Of a DNA stretch of 64,000 nt, positions 8,636 through 17,351 are shown piece by piece. A model generated the notes under the pieces. The model saw only the letters and a program-made list of their open reading frames with translations. It was not told where the DNA came from and did not search any database. Where the stretch lies: positions 2,232,001-2,296,000 of the forward strand of contig NZ_OY771430.1 of NCBI RefSeq assembly GCF_963674565.1, in the 5' to 3' direction. The stretch's first letter is position 1; every line of letters starts with the position of its first letter. Origin of the DNA: an uncultured Carboxylicivirga sp. (lineage in GTDB: Bacteria; Bacteroidota; Bacteroidia; Bacteroidales; Marinilabiliaceae). The position numbers were made by a program, and so were the translations under genes.

Positions 8636-10036
8636 ATGAAAAGGAGAGATTTTATTAATACCGGATTATTAACAGCAATAACCGGAGCACTGGCAACGCC
8701 TACAATACTTTCGAGTTGTAAAAATACAGTTTCAAAAAAAGCCCGTAACATCATTTTTATGGTGAGTGATGGTATGAGTTCTGGGACTTTAAATATGGCT
8801 GATTTGCTACTTCAGAAAAAAGAAGGAAGAGGCAGCACATGGATTGATTTATATCGTAATAACAGAGTCACCAAAGCCTTTGTAGATACGGCTTCAGCCA
8901 ATTCGCTGGTTACCGATTCGGCAGCAGGTTCATCGGCCTGGGGAAGTGGACGAAGAGTTAACAACAGCACATTAAATGTTAATCCCGACGGATCGTTTAA
9001 CAAACCTATTCTGCAGAAATTTAAAGATGCGGGCAAGGCTGTTGGATGTGTTACAACCGTTCCCATTACTCACGCTACCCCTGCAGGGTTTTCTGTCAAT
9101 TTCAAACACAGAAACATGCAGGATAAAATTGCCTCTAAATACCTGGAGCTTCAATTTGATGTTATGATGGGTGGAGGAACTGAGTATTTCGATGGCAGTA
9201 AACGGGAAGATAAAAAAGATATATTTGGCGATTTTGAAAATGCCGGTTTTCAGGTGGTTAGAAACAAGCAACAAATGGCTAATGCTACTAAAGGAAAACC
9301 TGTTATAGGTGTTTTTCATGAAGATGGTTTGCCATACAGCCTGGATTTGGAGAATGATGCTGAACTAAAGGCAAAGATACCTACATTAGCTGAGATGACC
9401 CGAAAAGCTATCGAACTTATGGGTGATCAACCTGAAGGATTTGTTTTACAGGTTGAAGGTGGTAAGGTTGACTGGGCAGCTCATGCAAACGATACAACAG
9501 GCTTGATTTATGAGCAAATTGACTTTGATAATGCTGTTGCAGAAGCCATCAAATTTGCAGAAGGACGTGATGACACTTTGGTAATAATCACATCTGATCA
9601 CGGAAATGCCAATCCAGGGCTTATTAAAAGTGATAAGGTGGATACTAAATTTGAAACTTTGTTTAATGTTAAACACACCAACGACTGGGTTTTATTTGGT
9701 ATCACTAAAAATGATAAACCATCGCATGTGATTGAGCGAATTCAACATGCCCAAAACATTGTGATTTCAGAAGATGAAGCCAGACAACTTCTAAAAGCTT
9801 ACGATTCGCATGAAGAAGGATTATATAATGCTTATAACCTTCCTTTCGAGCCCCTGGCGCAGATCCAGAAAAATTATACATCAGTTGGTTGGTCGGGCAT
9901 GAACCACTCAGCTGATTTTGTTGAATTAGCCATGTTTGGTGCAGGCAGTGAGAAGCTGACACCTTTTATAAAAAATTATGAGTTACATAATTTTATGCTT
10001 CAGGCTGCTGAAGTAAATGAACTTGCGATAGTATAA
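8636..10036 (+). CDS. Alkaline phosphatase (PhoA family), exported lipoprotein
   Basis: A 466-residue alkaline phosphatase. The metal and nucleophile motifs are present: FMVSDGM (Asp45, metal ligand), LVTDSAAGSSAWG with Ser95 as the phosphorylated serine, THATPAGF, QVEGGKVDWAAHAND, TSDHGN and GMNHSADFV. The N-terminus has MKRRDF, a twin-arginine-like start, then a hydrophobic helix and LSSC28, a lipobox, so export by Tat or Sec and lipid anchoring are both plausible. It hydrolyses phosphate monoesters outside the cytoplasm to release phosphate. It reads away from the DUF4405 gene across a 217-base divergent gap in which I see no clear operator or phosphate-box repeat. A terminator hairpin follows, so it is a single-gene unit. 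Confidence 0.9.
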   Translation: MKRRDFINTGLLTAITGALATPTILSSCKNTVSKKARNIIFMVSDGMSSGTLNMADLLLQKKEGRGSTWIDLYRNNRVTKAFVDTASANSLVTDSAAGSSAWGSGRRVNNSTLNVNPDGSFNKPILQKFKDAGKAVGCVTTVPITHATPAGFSVNFKHRNMQDKIASKYLELQFDVMMGGGTEYFDGSKREDKKDIFGDFENAGFQVVRNKQQMANATKGKPVIGVFHEDGLPYSLDLENDAELKAKIPTLAEMTRKAIELMGDQPEGFVLQVEGGKVDWAAHANDTTGLIYEQIDFDNAVAEAIKFAEGRDDTLVIITSDHGNANPGLIKSDKVDTKFETLFNVKHTNDWVLFGITKNDKPSHVIERIQHAQNIVISEDEARQLLKAYDSHEEGLYNAYNLPFEPLAQIQKNYTSVGWSGMNHSADFVELAMFGAGSEKLTPFIKNYELHNFMLQAAEVNELAIV

Positions 10037-10058
10037 AACTAAATTTAAAATATGAGAG

Positions 10059-10087
10059 GAGACTTCCTCAAATGAAGAAGTCTCTTT
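10059..10087 (+). terminator. Rho-independent terminator of the alkaline phosphatase gene
   Basis: GAGACTTC (10059-10066) pairs with GAAGTCTC (10077-10084) across a 10-base loop, followed by TTT. It lies 22 bases after the stop codon. Confidence 0.7.
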
Positions 10088-10144
10088 CTTATTTCATACA
10101 AAACTAATTTGACTATTCTTATCATAAAAGAATATTTTTTGTAT

Positions 10145-10175
10145 ATTACAATTGTGTAATCGCAAATTCATTTGC
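10145..10175 (+). promoter_or_regulatory. Two adjacent inverted repeats upstream of exbD-like gene
   Basis: ATTACA-ATTG-TGTAAT (10145-10160) and GCAAAT-TC-ATTTGC (10162-10175) lie back to back, 39 bases before the exbD start. Both have perfect 6-base arms. They sit where a promoter would be, so they could be regulator sites or 5' leader structure; no known consensus is matched with certainty. Confidence 0.35.
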
Positions 10176-10213
10176 AGGGTCATTAATTACAAACCATAAT
10201 TAATGATACCATT

Positions 10214-10789
10214 ATGAAAACAAGAGAAACACAAGAAGTAAACGCCGGCTCAATGGCCGACATAGCGTTTTTATTATTAATCTTCTTCCTGGTAGCAACT
10301 ACCATGGATACCGACACTGGAATTGGAACACTGCTTCCACCCTATCAGGAAGAGCCGGATCCTACCAATCAGGCAAAAAACGATCGAAATGTATTTGAAG
10401 TTTTGGTAAATGCCGATAATCAGTTGATGGTTGAAAAACAACTAATGGATATTTCTCAATTAACTGAAGCCACCAAAAAATTCATCCTCAACCCCGAGAA
10501 TGATCCAAAATTATCGGAAAAAGAAATTAAAACAATTACGTTCTTTGGACCAAGTGAAGTTAGCAAAGGGGTTATTTCGCTGCAAACAGCCAATGATACT
10601 CAATATCAAACCTATTTGACCGTCCAGAATGAAATATTAAGAGCCTTTAATGAGTTACGTAATGATCTGGCTAAAAATAAATTTGGTAAAGAATACTCAA
10701 AGTTGAAGAAAGAAGAGAAAGATGCTGTAAGAGAGATCTATCCGAAGTTAATCTCAGAAGCCGAACCTGTAAGATTATCTACCAGATAA
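10214..10789 (+). CDS. ExbD/TolR-like biopolymer transport protein, orphan
   Basis: A 191-residue protein with a short cytoplasmic N-terminus, one membrane helix (about 14-30; SMADIAFLLLIFFLVATTMD) carrying Asp16, the proton-path aspartate of ExbD/TolR, and a periplasmic domain. The C-terminal part (ISLQTANDTQYQTYLTVQNEILRAFNELRNDLA...) is the type found in Bacteroidota ExbD copies. ExbD works with ExbB and TonB to power outer-membrane transport from the proton gradient. In this phylum exbB, exbD and a second exbD are usually neighbours; here the gene stands alone between two terminators, so its ExbB must be elsewhere. It has its own upstream region with paired inverted repeats. Confidence 0.85.
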   Translation: MKTRETQEVNAGSMADIAFLLLIFFLVATTMDTDTGIGTLLPPYQEEPDPTNQAKNDRNVFEVLVNADNQLMVEKQLMDISQLTEATKKFILNPENDPKLSEKEIKTITFFGPSEVSKGVISLQTANDTQYQTYLTVQNEILRAFNELRNDLAKNKFGKEYSKLKKEEKDAVREIYPKLISEAEPVRLSTR

Positions 10790-10798
10790 TATGTAAAA

Positions 10799-10831
10799 AA
10801 AGGACATGATCTCTAATGAATCATGTCCTTT
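10799..10831. terminator. Bidirectional terminator between exbD-like and PorV-like genes
   Basis: AAAGGACATGAT (10799-10810) pairs perfectly with ATCATGTCCTTT (10820-10831) over a 9-base loop. An A-run on the left and a T/A-rich right flank let it serve the converging genes on both sides. Confidence 0.85.
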
Positions 10832-10854
10832 AAAATCATTTATAAAATAGTTCT

Positions 10855-11772
10855 TTACATTTTCCAGGAAACTGAAAAACAATAGCTATTATTAAGTGCA
10901 GTATCACCTAACAAATAAGCGAAATCAATATGAAAACCACCTAAGCGAGCACCACAACCAACACTGTAAAAACTCAACCCAACATCTTCATGACTATTAT
11001 GATATCCGGCTCTTAAATTAATCAGCTTCTTGAAACTATATTCAACACCAAGTCCAACAGTTTGCCCTTTTTCATTTTCGTTTCCACTTAAATAAGCGGT
11101 CTCTAACTGACCAGTAAGAGAATGATTTTCAGATAAATTCCGTTCATACCCAAATCCGGCAGCAAAAGTTAACGGCAGACTGCTCTCTCCTTGCGAATAA
11201 CTTAATTTTGAACCTATATTACGAATCATAACTCCATAATTCAACTGCTTATATTTGCTTTTAAAACCTAAATCAGCATAATAAGCATTGGCTGAATAAC
11301 TTTCATACAAGTCACTATTCAAATAATTCAGAGTTACCGAAAAAGCAGTTACTTCATTTATTTTATAAGCATAACCCAAACCTATCGAAGACTCAAACGG
11401 AGAATACTCACCATCGATATTACCATTAGCATCGGCAATAGGGAAAGAAGGCATTGTAAATTTCTTATAACCAACAGAAAAATAATGCTTAAATCCAGAT
11501 GAATAGGCTGCAGTAAAACTATTTAACGAATATCCATCATACAAATCATTTAACCATGGTCGGTAGGTATATCCAACATCCAATTTATTATTTTCTAAAG
11601 CATACGCTGCCATATTGGTATAAATTCCATTGGAAGGAGAAGAAGTAATATAAGTATTACCTAAAGCCACACTTCTAGCATCGACAGGTACCGATAAAAA
11701 CGATCCTGACTGTGCATTAGTTGTGCTGATAAAAAGGGTTAGCAATGCTGCTACTATTATTGATCTTATCAT
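10855..11772 (-). CDS. PorV/PorQ-family outer-membrane beta-barrel protein
   Basis: A 305-residue outer-membrane protein. A cleavable signal peptide (about 1-20, ending TNAQ) precedes SVPVDARSVALGNTYIT, the conserved start of PorV/PorQ-type barrels (compare DARxxGMGN/ALG), and alternating amphipathic strands continue to a C-terminal aromatic-rich strand (CFSVSWKM). PorV and PorQ are shuttle and surface-handling components of type IX secretion. The gene starts within the stop of the upstream subtilisin gene (ATGA overlap), and that subtilisin carries a T9SS sorting domain, which suggests a dedicated partner for its export or attachment (inference). A FadL-like general barrel is the alternative. 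Confidence 0.75.
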   Translation of the reverse strand: MIRSIIVAALLTLFISTTNAQSGSFLSVPVDARSVALGNTYITSSPSNGIYTNMAAYALENNKLDVGYTYRPWLNDLYDGYSLNSFTAAYSSGFKHYFSVGYKKFTMPSFPIADANGNIDGEYSPFESSIGLGYAYKINEVTAFSVTLNYLNSDLYESYSANAYYADLGFKSKYKQLNYGVMIRNIGSKLSYSQGESSLPLTFAAGFGYERNLSENHSLTGQLETAYLSGNENEKGQTVGLGVEYSFKKLINLRAGYHNSHEDVGLSFYSVGCGARLGGFHIDFAYLLGDTALNNSYCFSVSWKM

Positions 11773-14183
11773 AACTTCACAATATTTCTTTTAAAGGTTT
11801 GAGTGTCGTATTTTATCTTTAAGGTATATGTACCACTTATAAGGCTACTCATATCAATCTGAGCCGGTGAGAAAGTAGAAATAGCAGCACTTTTGATATC
11901 TTTTAATACACCATTACTATTATATATCTCCACATTTACATTCCCATCGACTGATTCACCCATTCGTATATTTAATTTATCAACCACAGGTGTTGGATAA
12001 AGATCAATCTCATTTGAATCATCCCTAATCATTAATTGAAACGATAATGAAACCGTTTCACCTAATGCATCTGAAGCATTTATTGTAAACGTTGATAGTC
12101 CGTATGAATCCGGTTCAATTGTTAATGCACCGTAACTTACACTGGCCGACATCATAGATTCATCATAAGACAAAGAATATGATAGCGTCTCACCATCTTC
12201 ATCAGTAAAGAATTCAGTTAAATAATATGTATATCTATCTCCGGGATCTCCTAGATAAGTATTCCCAAACTGTTTAATTACTACAGGCGCATGATTCTCT
12301 TGAACTGTATAGGTGAAATCGAAAGTTGAAGATCCGCCCCATTCATCCAGAGCTGTAATAGTTGCTGAATAAGTACCAGCTGGTGTTGTCAATCCAACAA
12401 TTGTAATAAGAGCTTCTGTATCGTTGCCAGAAGCTACAGCATATCCGGATTCATCAGATAAATTCCAGCTTACATCGTGTCCTTCAGGATCATCAATAGT
12501 GAATTTAAACTGTTTGGTTTCATGAGCTTTTTGTGTAAAAACTGATCCACTTTCTGAACTTATTACAGGTGCCTGATTATTTTCAGGTGGCGTTTCTGAT
12601 TTTAAAGCCGCAGCGGCATTTATTATGCCTGCACCTAATTGTCCAACATAATCCGGATTGTATGAATCAAGATCAACAGCACCTTTCAACAGCCTCTTTT
12701 TAAGATTGGTTGGAGTAAAGCCTTCACCTCCATACTCTGAAGCAATTAAAGCTGCCACACCTGAAACATGAGGACAAGCCATTGACGTTCCCATACTCCA
12801 AACATAACTGTTATCAGGGTAAGTACTTGCTATCATATAATTTGCTTCCTGATATCTTCCATTATCATCATAAGTACCTCCAGGGGCTGAAATATCCACC
12901 CAACTCCCGTAATTTGTATAATAAGCCGCTTTATAGTCAGGTGCAATAGCAGCAACTGACACTACAGGCTCATAACTTGCAGGTATGCCTATCGTAGAGG
13001 CTTCATTACCCGCAGCAAAAATCACTACTCCGCCTTTCATTGGTCCAACCTGAATTCCATTTTCATCCACACCAGCATACTCAATAAAGTAGTCAATGGC
13101 ATCTTTCATATGAGTTGGAATAGTTGTTATTCCATCATAACCCCAACTATTTTGAGAAATTATGGCTCCATTATCCGCACCATATTTAATAGCTGCTGCA
13201 AAATTATCTGCACTTATATCATCACCGTTTTCATCACTTTCAAAAACCTGGCACGACATTAACCGAACTCCGGGAGTTGTACCATCTCCACCTGCTATTC
13301 CACAAACCCCTATACCATTATTATTTACTGCTCCTATCGTACCAGCCACATGTGTTCCATGCTCGTGAGCAGCAATTGTTCCTGTATTACTTACGAAATT
13401 ATACCCATGAATATCATCAGCATATCCATTTCCATCATCATCCAGATCATTTTCGCTTTCATTTTCGTTAATCCAAATGTTATCTGCCAGATCCTCGTGG
13501 GTAACATCTATTCCTCCATCCACAACAGCAACTATAACATCCGCTGTTCCTGTCTGAATTTTCCATGCAGCAAACAGGTTAATATCACAACCGGCAATTG
13601 CATCATCCAGGCTACCATCATTATCGTAATGCCATTGTAACCCAAGAAAATAATCATCAAAAGGATAAGTTGCTGATGATGATTTTAAAACAGCTGCTTT
13701 TTCTACAACTTTTTCAAGTGACTTAAATTTATAACCTGTAGATTTAACGGTAGGTACACCTTCCGATATTGAAACCTCAGTTAGATTCGTAAACCTGTTT
13801 AAAACACTGGCTAACCTAACTTGTGTTGTATCATATTTTACATCGTACCAAAGATCCAATCCACTGGCAACCGTTCTGGCTTCGAATTTACCGGCATAAG
13901 GAAAGGTTCGTTTGAAAGAAGTTACACCAATGGAATTAAACAATGTATCCATATTACTGATGTCAGTTTTAACCTTACCTGACTTCAAGGATACATTCAT
14001 TGATTTTGATGTTGTTCTTTGTAGTTTTATCCGAACAATTCCCTGAACCATTACAGAAGCATCTACTTGTTGCTCATTGGTTTCATTTTCATTCAGATTC
14101 ACTTCATCTCGTTCACACGAGTATAAAAACATAAATGACGCAATTAACCCATAAAGGGCAATCTTGATTTTTTTACATTTCAT
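11769..14183 (-). CDS. Secreted S8 subtilisin-like serine protease with T9SS sorting domain
   Basis: An 804-residue surface protease. After an N-terminal hydrophobic segment ending in YSC23 comes a fervidolysin-like propeptide region (about 45-190), then the S8 catalytic domain with Asp222 (AVVDGGID), His275 (HEHGTHVAGT), the oxyanion Asn393 (AAGNEAS) and Ser467 (GTSMACPHVSG). Two beta-sandwich modules follow (about 537-630 and 631-720, cadherin/Ig-like), then a type A T9SS C-terminal domain (LYPTPVVDKLNI... to KRNIVKL). It would degrade proteins outside the cell. The Cys23 could make it a lipoprotein, but the C-terminal domain argues for T9SS export. Its stop overlaps the start of a PorV-like gene by 4 bases, so the two are translated together. 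No clear promoter seen upstream. Confidence 0.9.
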   Translation of the reverse strand: MKCKKIKIALYGLIASFMFLYSCERDEVNLNENETNEQQVDASVMVQGIVRIKLQRTTSKSMNVSLKSGKVKTDISNMDTLFNSIGVTSFKRTFPYAGKFEARTVASGLDLWYDVKYDTTQVRLASVLNRFTNLTEVSISEGVPTVKSTGYKFKSLEKVVEKAAVLKSSSATYPFDDYFLGLQWHYDNDGSLDDAIAGCDINLFAAWKIQTGTADVIVAVVDGGIDVTHEDLADNIWINENESENDLDDDGNGYADDIHGYNFVSNTGTIAAHEHGTHVAGTIGAVNNNGIGVCGIAGGDGTTPGVRLMSCQVFESDENGDDISADNFAAAIKYGADNGAIISQNSWGYDGITTIPTHMKDAIDYFIEYAGVDENGIQVGPMKGGVVIFAAGNEASTIGIPASYEPVVSVAAIAPDYKAAYYTNYGSWVDISAPGGTYDDNGRYQEANYMIASTYPDNSYVWSMGTSMACPHVSGVAALIASEYGGEGFTPTNLKKRLLKGAVDLDSYNPDYVGQLGAGIINAAAALKSETPPENNQAPVISSESGSVFTQKAHETKQFKFTIDDPEGHDVSWNLSDESGYAVASGNDTEALITIVGLTTPAGTYSATITALDEWGGSSTFDFTYTVQENHAPVVIKQFGNTYLGDPGDRYTYYLTEFFTDEDGETLSYSLSYDESMMSASVSYGALTIEPDSYGLSTFTINASDALGETVSLSFQLMIRDDSNEIDLYPTPVVDKLNIRMGESVDGNVNVEIYNSNGVLKDIKSAAISTFSPAQIDMSSLISGTYTLKIKYDTQTFKRNIVKL

Positions 14184-14385
14184 TGATACAGCATTTACTT
14201 CAAGACTCTCGTTAAAAAATCAATTCGATTAGATCTGGATTTTCTTAAACGAAGGGTATTTTTAATTGAAGCCAAAACTAATATTTATTTTCAATCCTTA
14301 TCATTACTTCATGTGGAAACGGTTATTTTTTACATTAAAACAGGAAAAATTCGGGTAGACCAATCAGTCTGTTTAATGTAATTCA

Positions 14386-14417
14386 CAAAAAAAGAGCACC
14401 AGATAAATCTGATGCTC
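14386..14417 (-). terminator. Rho-independent terminator of the T9SS cytochrome gene
   Basis: On the minus strand GAGCATCAGA, loop TTTA, TCTGGTGCTC (10 pairs with one G-U, 14417-14394) is followed by a run of T (14393-14386). It lies 25 bases after the gene's stop. Confidence 0.85.
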
Positions 14418-14441
14418 CATGAATGAATCTTTTTCCCAATT

Positions 14442-16412
14442 TTATCTAATAATTATCTTCTGTGAGAGTTCTTTCTGCCCTTCCTGTAAACGAATCAAAT
14501 ACATTCCTTTGTTAAGATCAGACAAATCAAAATCTTCAACATACTGACCCGGCGACATTTGTCTGTTAATTAAAGTTCTTATATAGCGACCCGACATGTT
14601 ATATATTCTTACATCAATTTTTTCTTCCTTCTGAAGGTTCAATTTAAGTTGTATCTGGCCTCTGGTTGGATTAGGATATATACTTAATTTTACATCATCA
14701 AAAGTACTATTATCTGTCTGCGTTGAATTATCGATATATACATCTTTCTCGACCATCTTTACAGGTGCTGACATTCCATTCTCGACATAAAGATCATAAA
14801 ATACCTGACCTGCATTGTTGGTAGTATTCTCATCCCTTAAAAATTCAGCATATTCCTTTGAGATGGTTTGATACATCAGTTTTACATTGACACGATCTGT
14901 TTCAAGCGGTAAAATATATTCAGTCTCGTCCCAGAACTGGCCATCATCGTATTCGTAATCCACAACAGGAATCTGAATGGCTTCAAAATTGGTATTGGTA
15001 AATCCCATGGGTGGTATTCTGTTATCTTTCACTACCATATCATTTAAAACAAAATGAAAAGATTCCCTCGCTTGATATTCTTTTATTCCATCTTCACTGG
15101 CCAGTGTTGCCACATCTTCACTCATTCCTAACTTAATTTCATAAATCTTTGTATTTTCCTTAGTTAAAACCCCGGTTGTATTGTCATAAGCACCCGATTC
15201 GTATACTAACGCCCCCAATGCATTGAAAGCCTGAAGTTGAATCCACATTCGCCTTCCTTCGGGATAACCTGAAGGTAATTTGTGACCTGTTTGATTGATC
15301 ACCATCACCTCTGCCTTTATAGCATCATCTTCATTAATAAGTTCCAATTGAAGCAAAGCTGCATTATTCAGCATATAGTTGGCTCTTATTTCCCCTGCAG
15401 TCAAAGCCAATGGATCTATTATATCAGGATATAATTGAGCTACCATTTTTGAAACAAATGTATTTCCTCCCGTAAAATCGTGTAGTGGCAAATTATTACG
15501 ATACGGAGTTCCACTTTTATTGGCTCCGTAACCTGATACATCCTGCATATGACAATCCTGACAAGTTGAAACATTTGCCTTATTGCCACCAAATGCTTCG
15601 GAATAAACTCCTTCCGGGGAATTAAAAGAACTCATTAACCACTCACTATAAGTACGTTCACTGGGAAACATCGTGTACTTCGAAAAGTCAGAAACAGATT
15701 GATTTAGCTGATTGGGTACATAAATACCGTCATCGTTCCTGTTAAATACCGGATTACTTACATCATGGCACGTTCCACATATTGCTGCCTGAGAATGAAA
15801 GGGTGAATAACCCATTTGATGTTTAGCAGCAGCATCTATAAATGGCCCTCTTTTATCAGCACTAGAGTGTACGGCATACATACCGTTACCTTCGTGTGGT
15901 GGTATATCTGTTATAGTTGATAGGTAATCCTGATCTGCTGCATAAGTCTGTTCGGTATAATTGACATCATCCGGAAAGGGATTAACACCTATGGGAGTTG
16001 GTTTTACTAATTTATGACAGAAATCGCATTGTACTCCTTCCATATCACCATCTGTTAATGCTGAACCATCTGTTGGTTCCGACCGGTCGCTTAACCATCC
16101 TACCGGTGCATGGCAGCGAATACATAAATCTCCAGACTCGGGAGCATCCTGGTTTGCAATAACCAAATTTGCCAGATACAAAGGATCTCTGGCTGCCTGC
16201 GACATCATGCTCCCACGCCAGTTATAAACAGGCTCAACCAACTGATCATAACCTCCATGACAGTTATTGCATTGATTTGGGCTTTCAAAATTTCCTGATT
16301 CTCCGGGTTGTGAACCAGCTAAAAAATAATCATTGAGAGTGGTATTAACTGCACCTACAATGATGACGAATACAAGCCCCAAGATGGCGAGTACAAATGG
16401 ATTCTTTTTCAT
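14442..16412 (-). CDS. Five-haem cytochrome c with T9SS C-terminal sorting domain
   Basis: A 656-residue exported protein. After a hydrophobic N-terminus (about 5-22) there are five CXXCH haem c sites: CNNCH (48-52), CIRCH (97-101), CDFCH (129-133), CGTCH (212-216) and CQDCH (284-288). The middle region (about 300-560) is beta-rich and resembles the non-haem part of cytochrome c554-type multihaem proteins, including NQTGHKLPSGYPEGRR. The end is a type A T9SS domain (SIYPNPTRGQIQL... to KIIIR). The combination predicts a haem protein placed on the cell surface, where it could pass electrons to or from external acceptors; that is inference. No cytochrome maturation gene is nearby. It stands alone with its own terminator. 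Confidence 0.9.
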   Translation of the reverse strand: MKKNPFVLAILGLVFVIIVGAVNTTLNDYFLAGSQPGESGNFESPNQCNNCHGGYDQLVEPVYNWRGSMMSQAARDPLYLANLVIANQDAPESGDLCIRCHAPVGWLSDRSEPTDGSALTDGDMEGVQCDFCHKLVKPTPIGVNPFPDDVNYTEQTYAADQDYLSTITDIPPHEGNGMYAVHSSADKRGPFIDAAAKHQMGYSPFHSQAAICGTCHDVSNPVFNRNDDGIYVPNQLNQSVSDFSKYTMFPSERTYSEWLMSSFNSPEGVYSEAFGGNKANVSTCQDCHMQDVSGYGANKSGTPYRNNLPLHDFTGGNTFVSKMVAQLYPDIIDPLALTAGEIRANYMLNNAALLQLELINEDDAIKAEVMVINQTGHKLPSGYPEGRRMWIQLQAFNALGALVYESGAYDNTTGVLTKENTKIYEIKLGMSEDVATLASEDGIKEYQARESFHFVLNDMVVKDNRIPPMGFTNTNFEAIQIPVVDYEYDDGQFWDETEYILPLETDRVNVKLMYQTISKEYAEFLRDENTTNNAGQVFYDLYVENGMSAPVKMVEKDVYIDNSTQTDNSTFDDVKLSIYPNPTRGQIQLKLNLQKEEKIDVRIYNMSGRYIRTLINRQMSPGQYVEDFDLSDLNKGMYLIRLQEGQKELSQKIIIR

Positions 16413-16554
16413 GATAACTGATTTAGTCGTTCAAAAATATCCCCGTTCACTGTACGTCGGCCTTTATCTAACAAAAGATACAAAAAACATTTTAGTCAAT
16501 CAATTATAAACCTTTACACTGGCACCTTATGAATACAATACGATTATTCAAACC

Positions 16555-16579
16555 AAAAAAGCCCCGGAAAAACCGAGGC
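16555..16579 (-). terminator. Rho-independent terminator after the two small genes
   Basis: On the minus strand GCCTCGG, loop TTTTT, CCGGGGC (16579-16561, one G-U pair) is followed by T6 (16560-16555). Confidence 0.85.
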
Positions 16580-16603
16580 CTACACATATTATTTTTACTC
16601 AAC

Positions 16604-16918
16604 TTAATTTCCAAAAACAATATCTATCTGTTCGTCTTCTGAAGACTGTTTGATAGTATAACTTCCTTTAAATTCAATCTTAAGATTTTTGGCTTTCTTA
16701 CTCTCAAGCAATTGTTGCTTAAGATTCTCTTTAGCTCCATCCTTTAACTCACTATTAAAATGAATGAAGTAACTAAACTTCTTTGAATCATCGAACTGAA
16801 CCAAAAATGCATTGCTGTCGATAAAGATCAAATCATCGTAAGGATACGAGATGGCGAATCCCAAATCTTCAATTAAATCTTTAATTTCTGTTAGTGAACG
16901 ATATGTTACATTAGTCAT
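16604..16918 (-). CDS. Hypothetical protein, 104 residues
   Basis: A small, soluble, alpha/beta-looking protein with no recognised family. It starts MTNVTYRSLTEIKDLIEDLGF and alternates short amphipathic helices with strands (AFLVQFDD, FSYFIHF, LKIEFKGSYTIKQ). There is no signal peptide, membrane helix or metal motif. It lies 28 bases downstream of the Nif11-like gene on the same strand and shares its terminator, so the two form a bicistronic unit. The frame, the clear ATG and the terminator placed 24 bases after the stop support a real gene. Function unknown. Confidence 0.7.
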   Translation of the reverse strand: MTNVTYRSLTEIKDLIEDLGFAISYPYDDLIFIDSNAFLVQFDDSKKFSYFIHFNSELKDGAKENLKQQLLESKKAKNLKIEFKGSYTIKQSSEDEQIDIVFGN

Positions 16919-16946
16919 TTTCCATTTGTTTTTAGGTTAATAATGC

Positions 16947-17198
16947 TTATTGCTCCTGCAATACAAGTTTTAATAAGTTCAAAACATTGTATAATCTGTC
17001 GGCCTGCTCTTCAAACTGGCATTGCGTATGCAAGTGATTAAAAGCCTCTTCAAATTCATCAGGTGAATAAAACAGGTCGCGTTGGTGCAGAAAATTATTC
17101 AATCCATCCCAACCACCCTTAACACGGTACAGTGACTTGCGAAAACTATCGTCTGTATCAACTGTTTTAATAAATTTAATTGCATTTCCGATTGACAT
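16947..17198 (-). CDS. Nif11-like domain small protein, 83 residues
   Basis: The N-terminus MSIGNAIKFIKTVDTDDSFRKSLY closely follows the Nif11 pattern (MSxxxxxxFLxxVxxDxxLRxxL), and the next part (LNNFLHQRDLFYSPDEFEEAF) corresponds to the G-F-x-F-x-x-E-E-L segment of that family. Nif11-type domains occur as leader regions of modified peptides and as small proteins of unknown role next to nitrogen-fixation genes. No Gly-Gly cleavage site, core peptide or modifying enzyme is seen here, so a peptide precursor is unlikely. The last 25 residues form a helix. It is followed 28 bases later by a 104-residue gene on the same strand. The family call rests on pattern similarity alone. Confidence 0.55.
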   Translation of the reverse strand: MSIGNAIKFIKTVDTDDSFRKSLYRVKGGWDGLNNFLHQRDLFYSPDEFEEAFNHLHTQCQFEEQADRLYNVLNLLKLVLQEQ

Positions 17199-17240
17199 AG
17201 GCTACTGTTTTACATTTTTGTTTGACACATTTCCAAAAAT

Positions 17241-17316
17241 CCTACATTTAAGTAGGAAGAGTAAAGTTTAATTGCCCATTTATCAGCAGTTATAGCCAAG
17301 ACAACACTTTACTCTT
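17241..17316. repeat. Nested inverted repeats between SNF2 helicase and Nif11-like gene
   Basis: CCTAC-ATTTAA-GTAGG forms a small hairpin (17241-17256). Directly after it AAGAGTAAAGT (17257-17267) is the perfect complement of ACTTTACTCTT (17306-17316), 38 bases apart. There is no T-run, so this may be a weak terminator for the helicase gene or a leader structure for the small genes. Confidence 0.35.
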
Positions 17317-17351
17317 ACACGTAGCGCAATTGCAATGCCAAGAAAGATTAA

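Noticed and set aside
8972..9319. Minus-strand frame of 115 residues opposite the alkaline phosphatase gene
   Set aside because: The plus-strand frame carries all the phosphatase motifs; the opposite frame has no family resemblance or start context.
13162..13640. Overlapping plus-strand frames of 64-96 residues in the subtilisin gene
   Set aside because: His- and Ile-rich products typical of antisense reading of an AT-rich Asp/Gly coding region.
16947..17198. Nif11-type peptide precursor of a modified natural product
   Set aside because: No Gly-Gly-type cleavage site, core peptide, lanthionine synthase or other modifying enzyme nearby.
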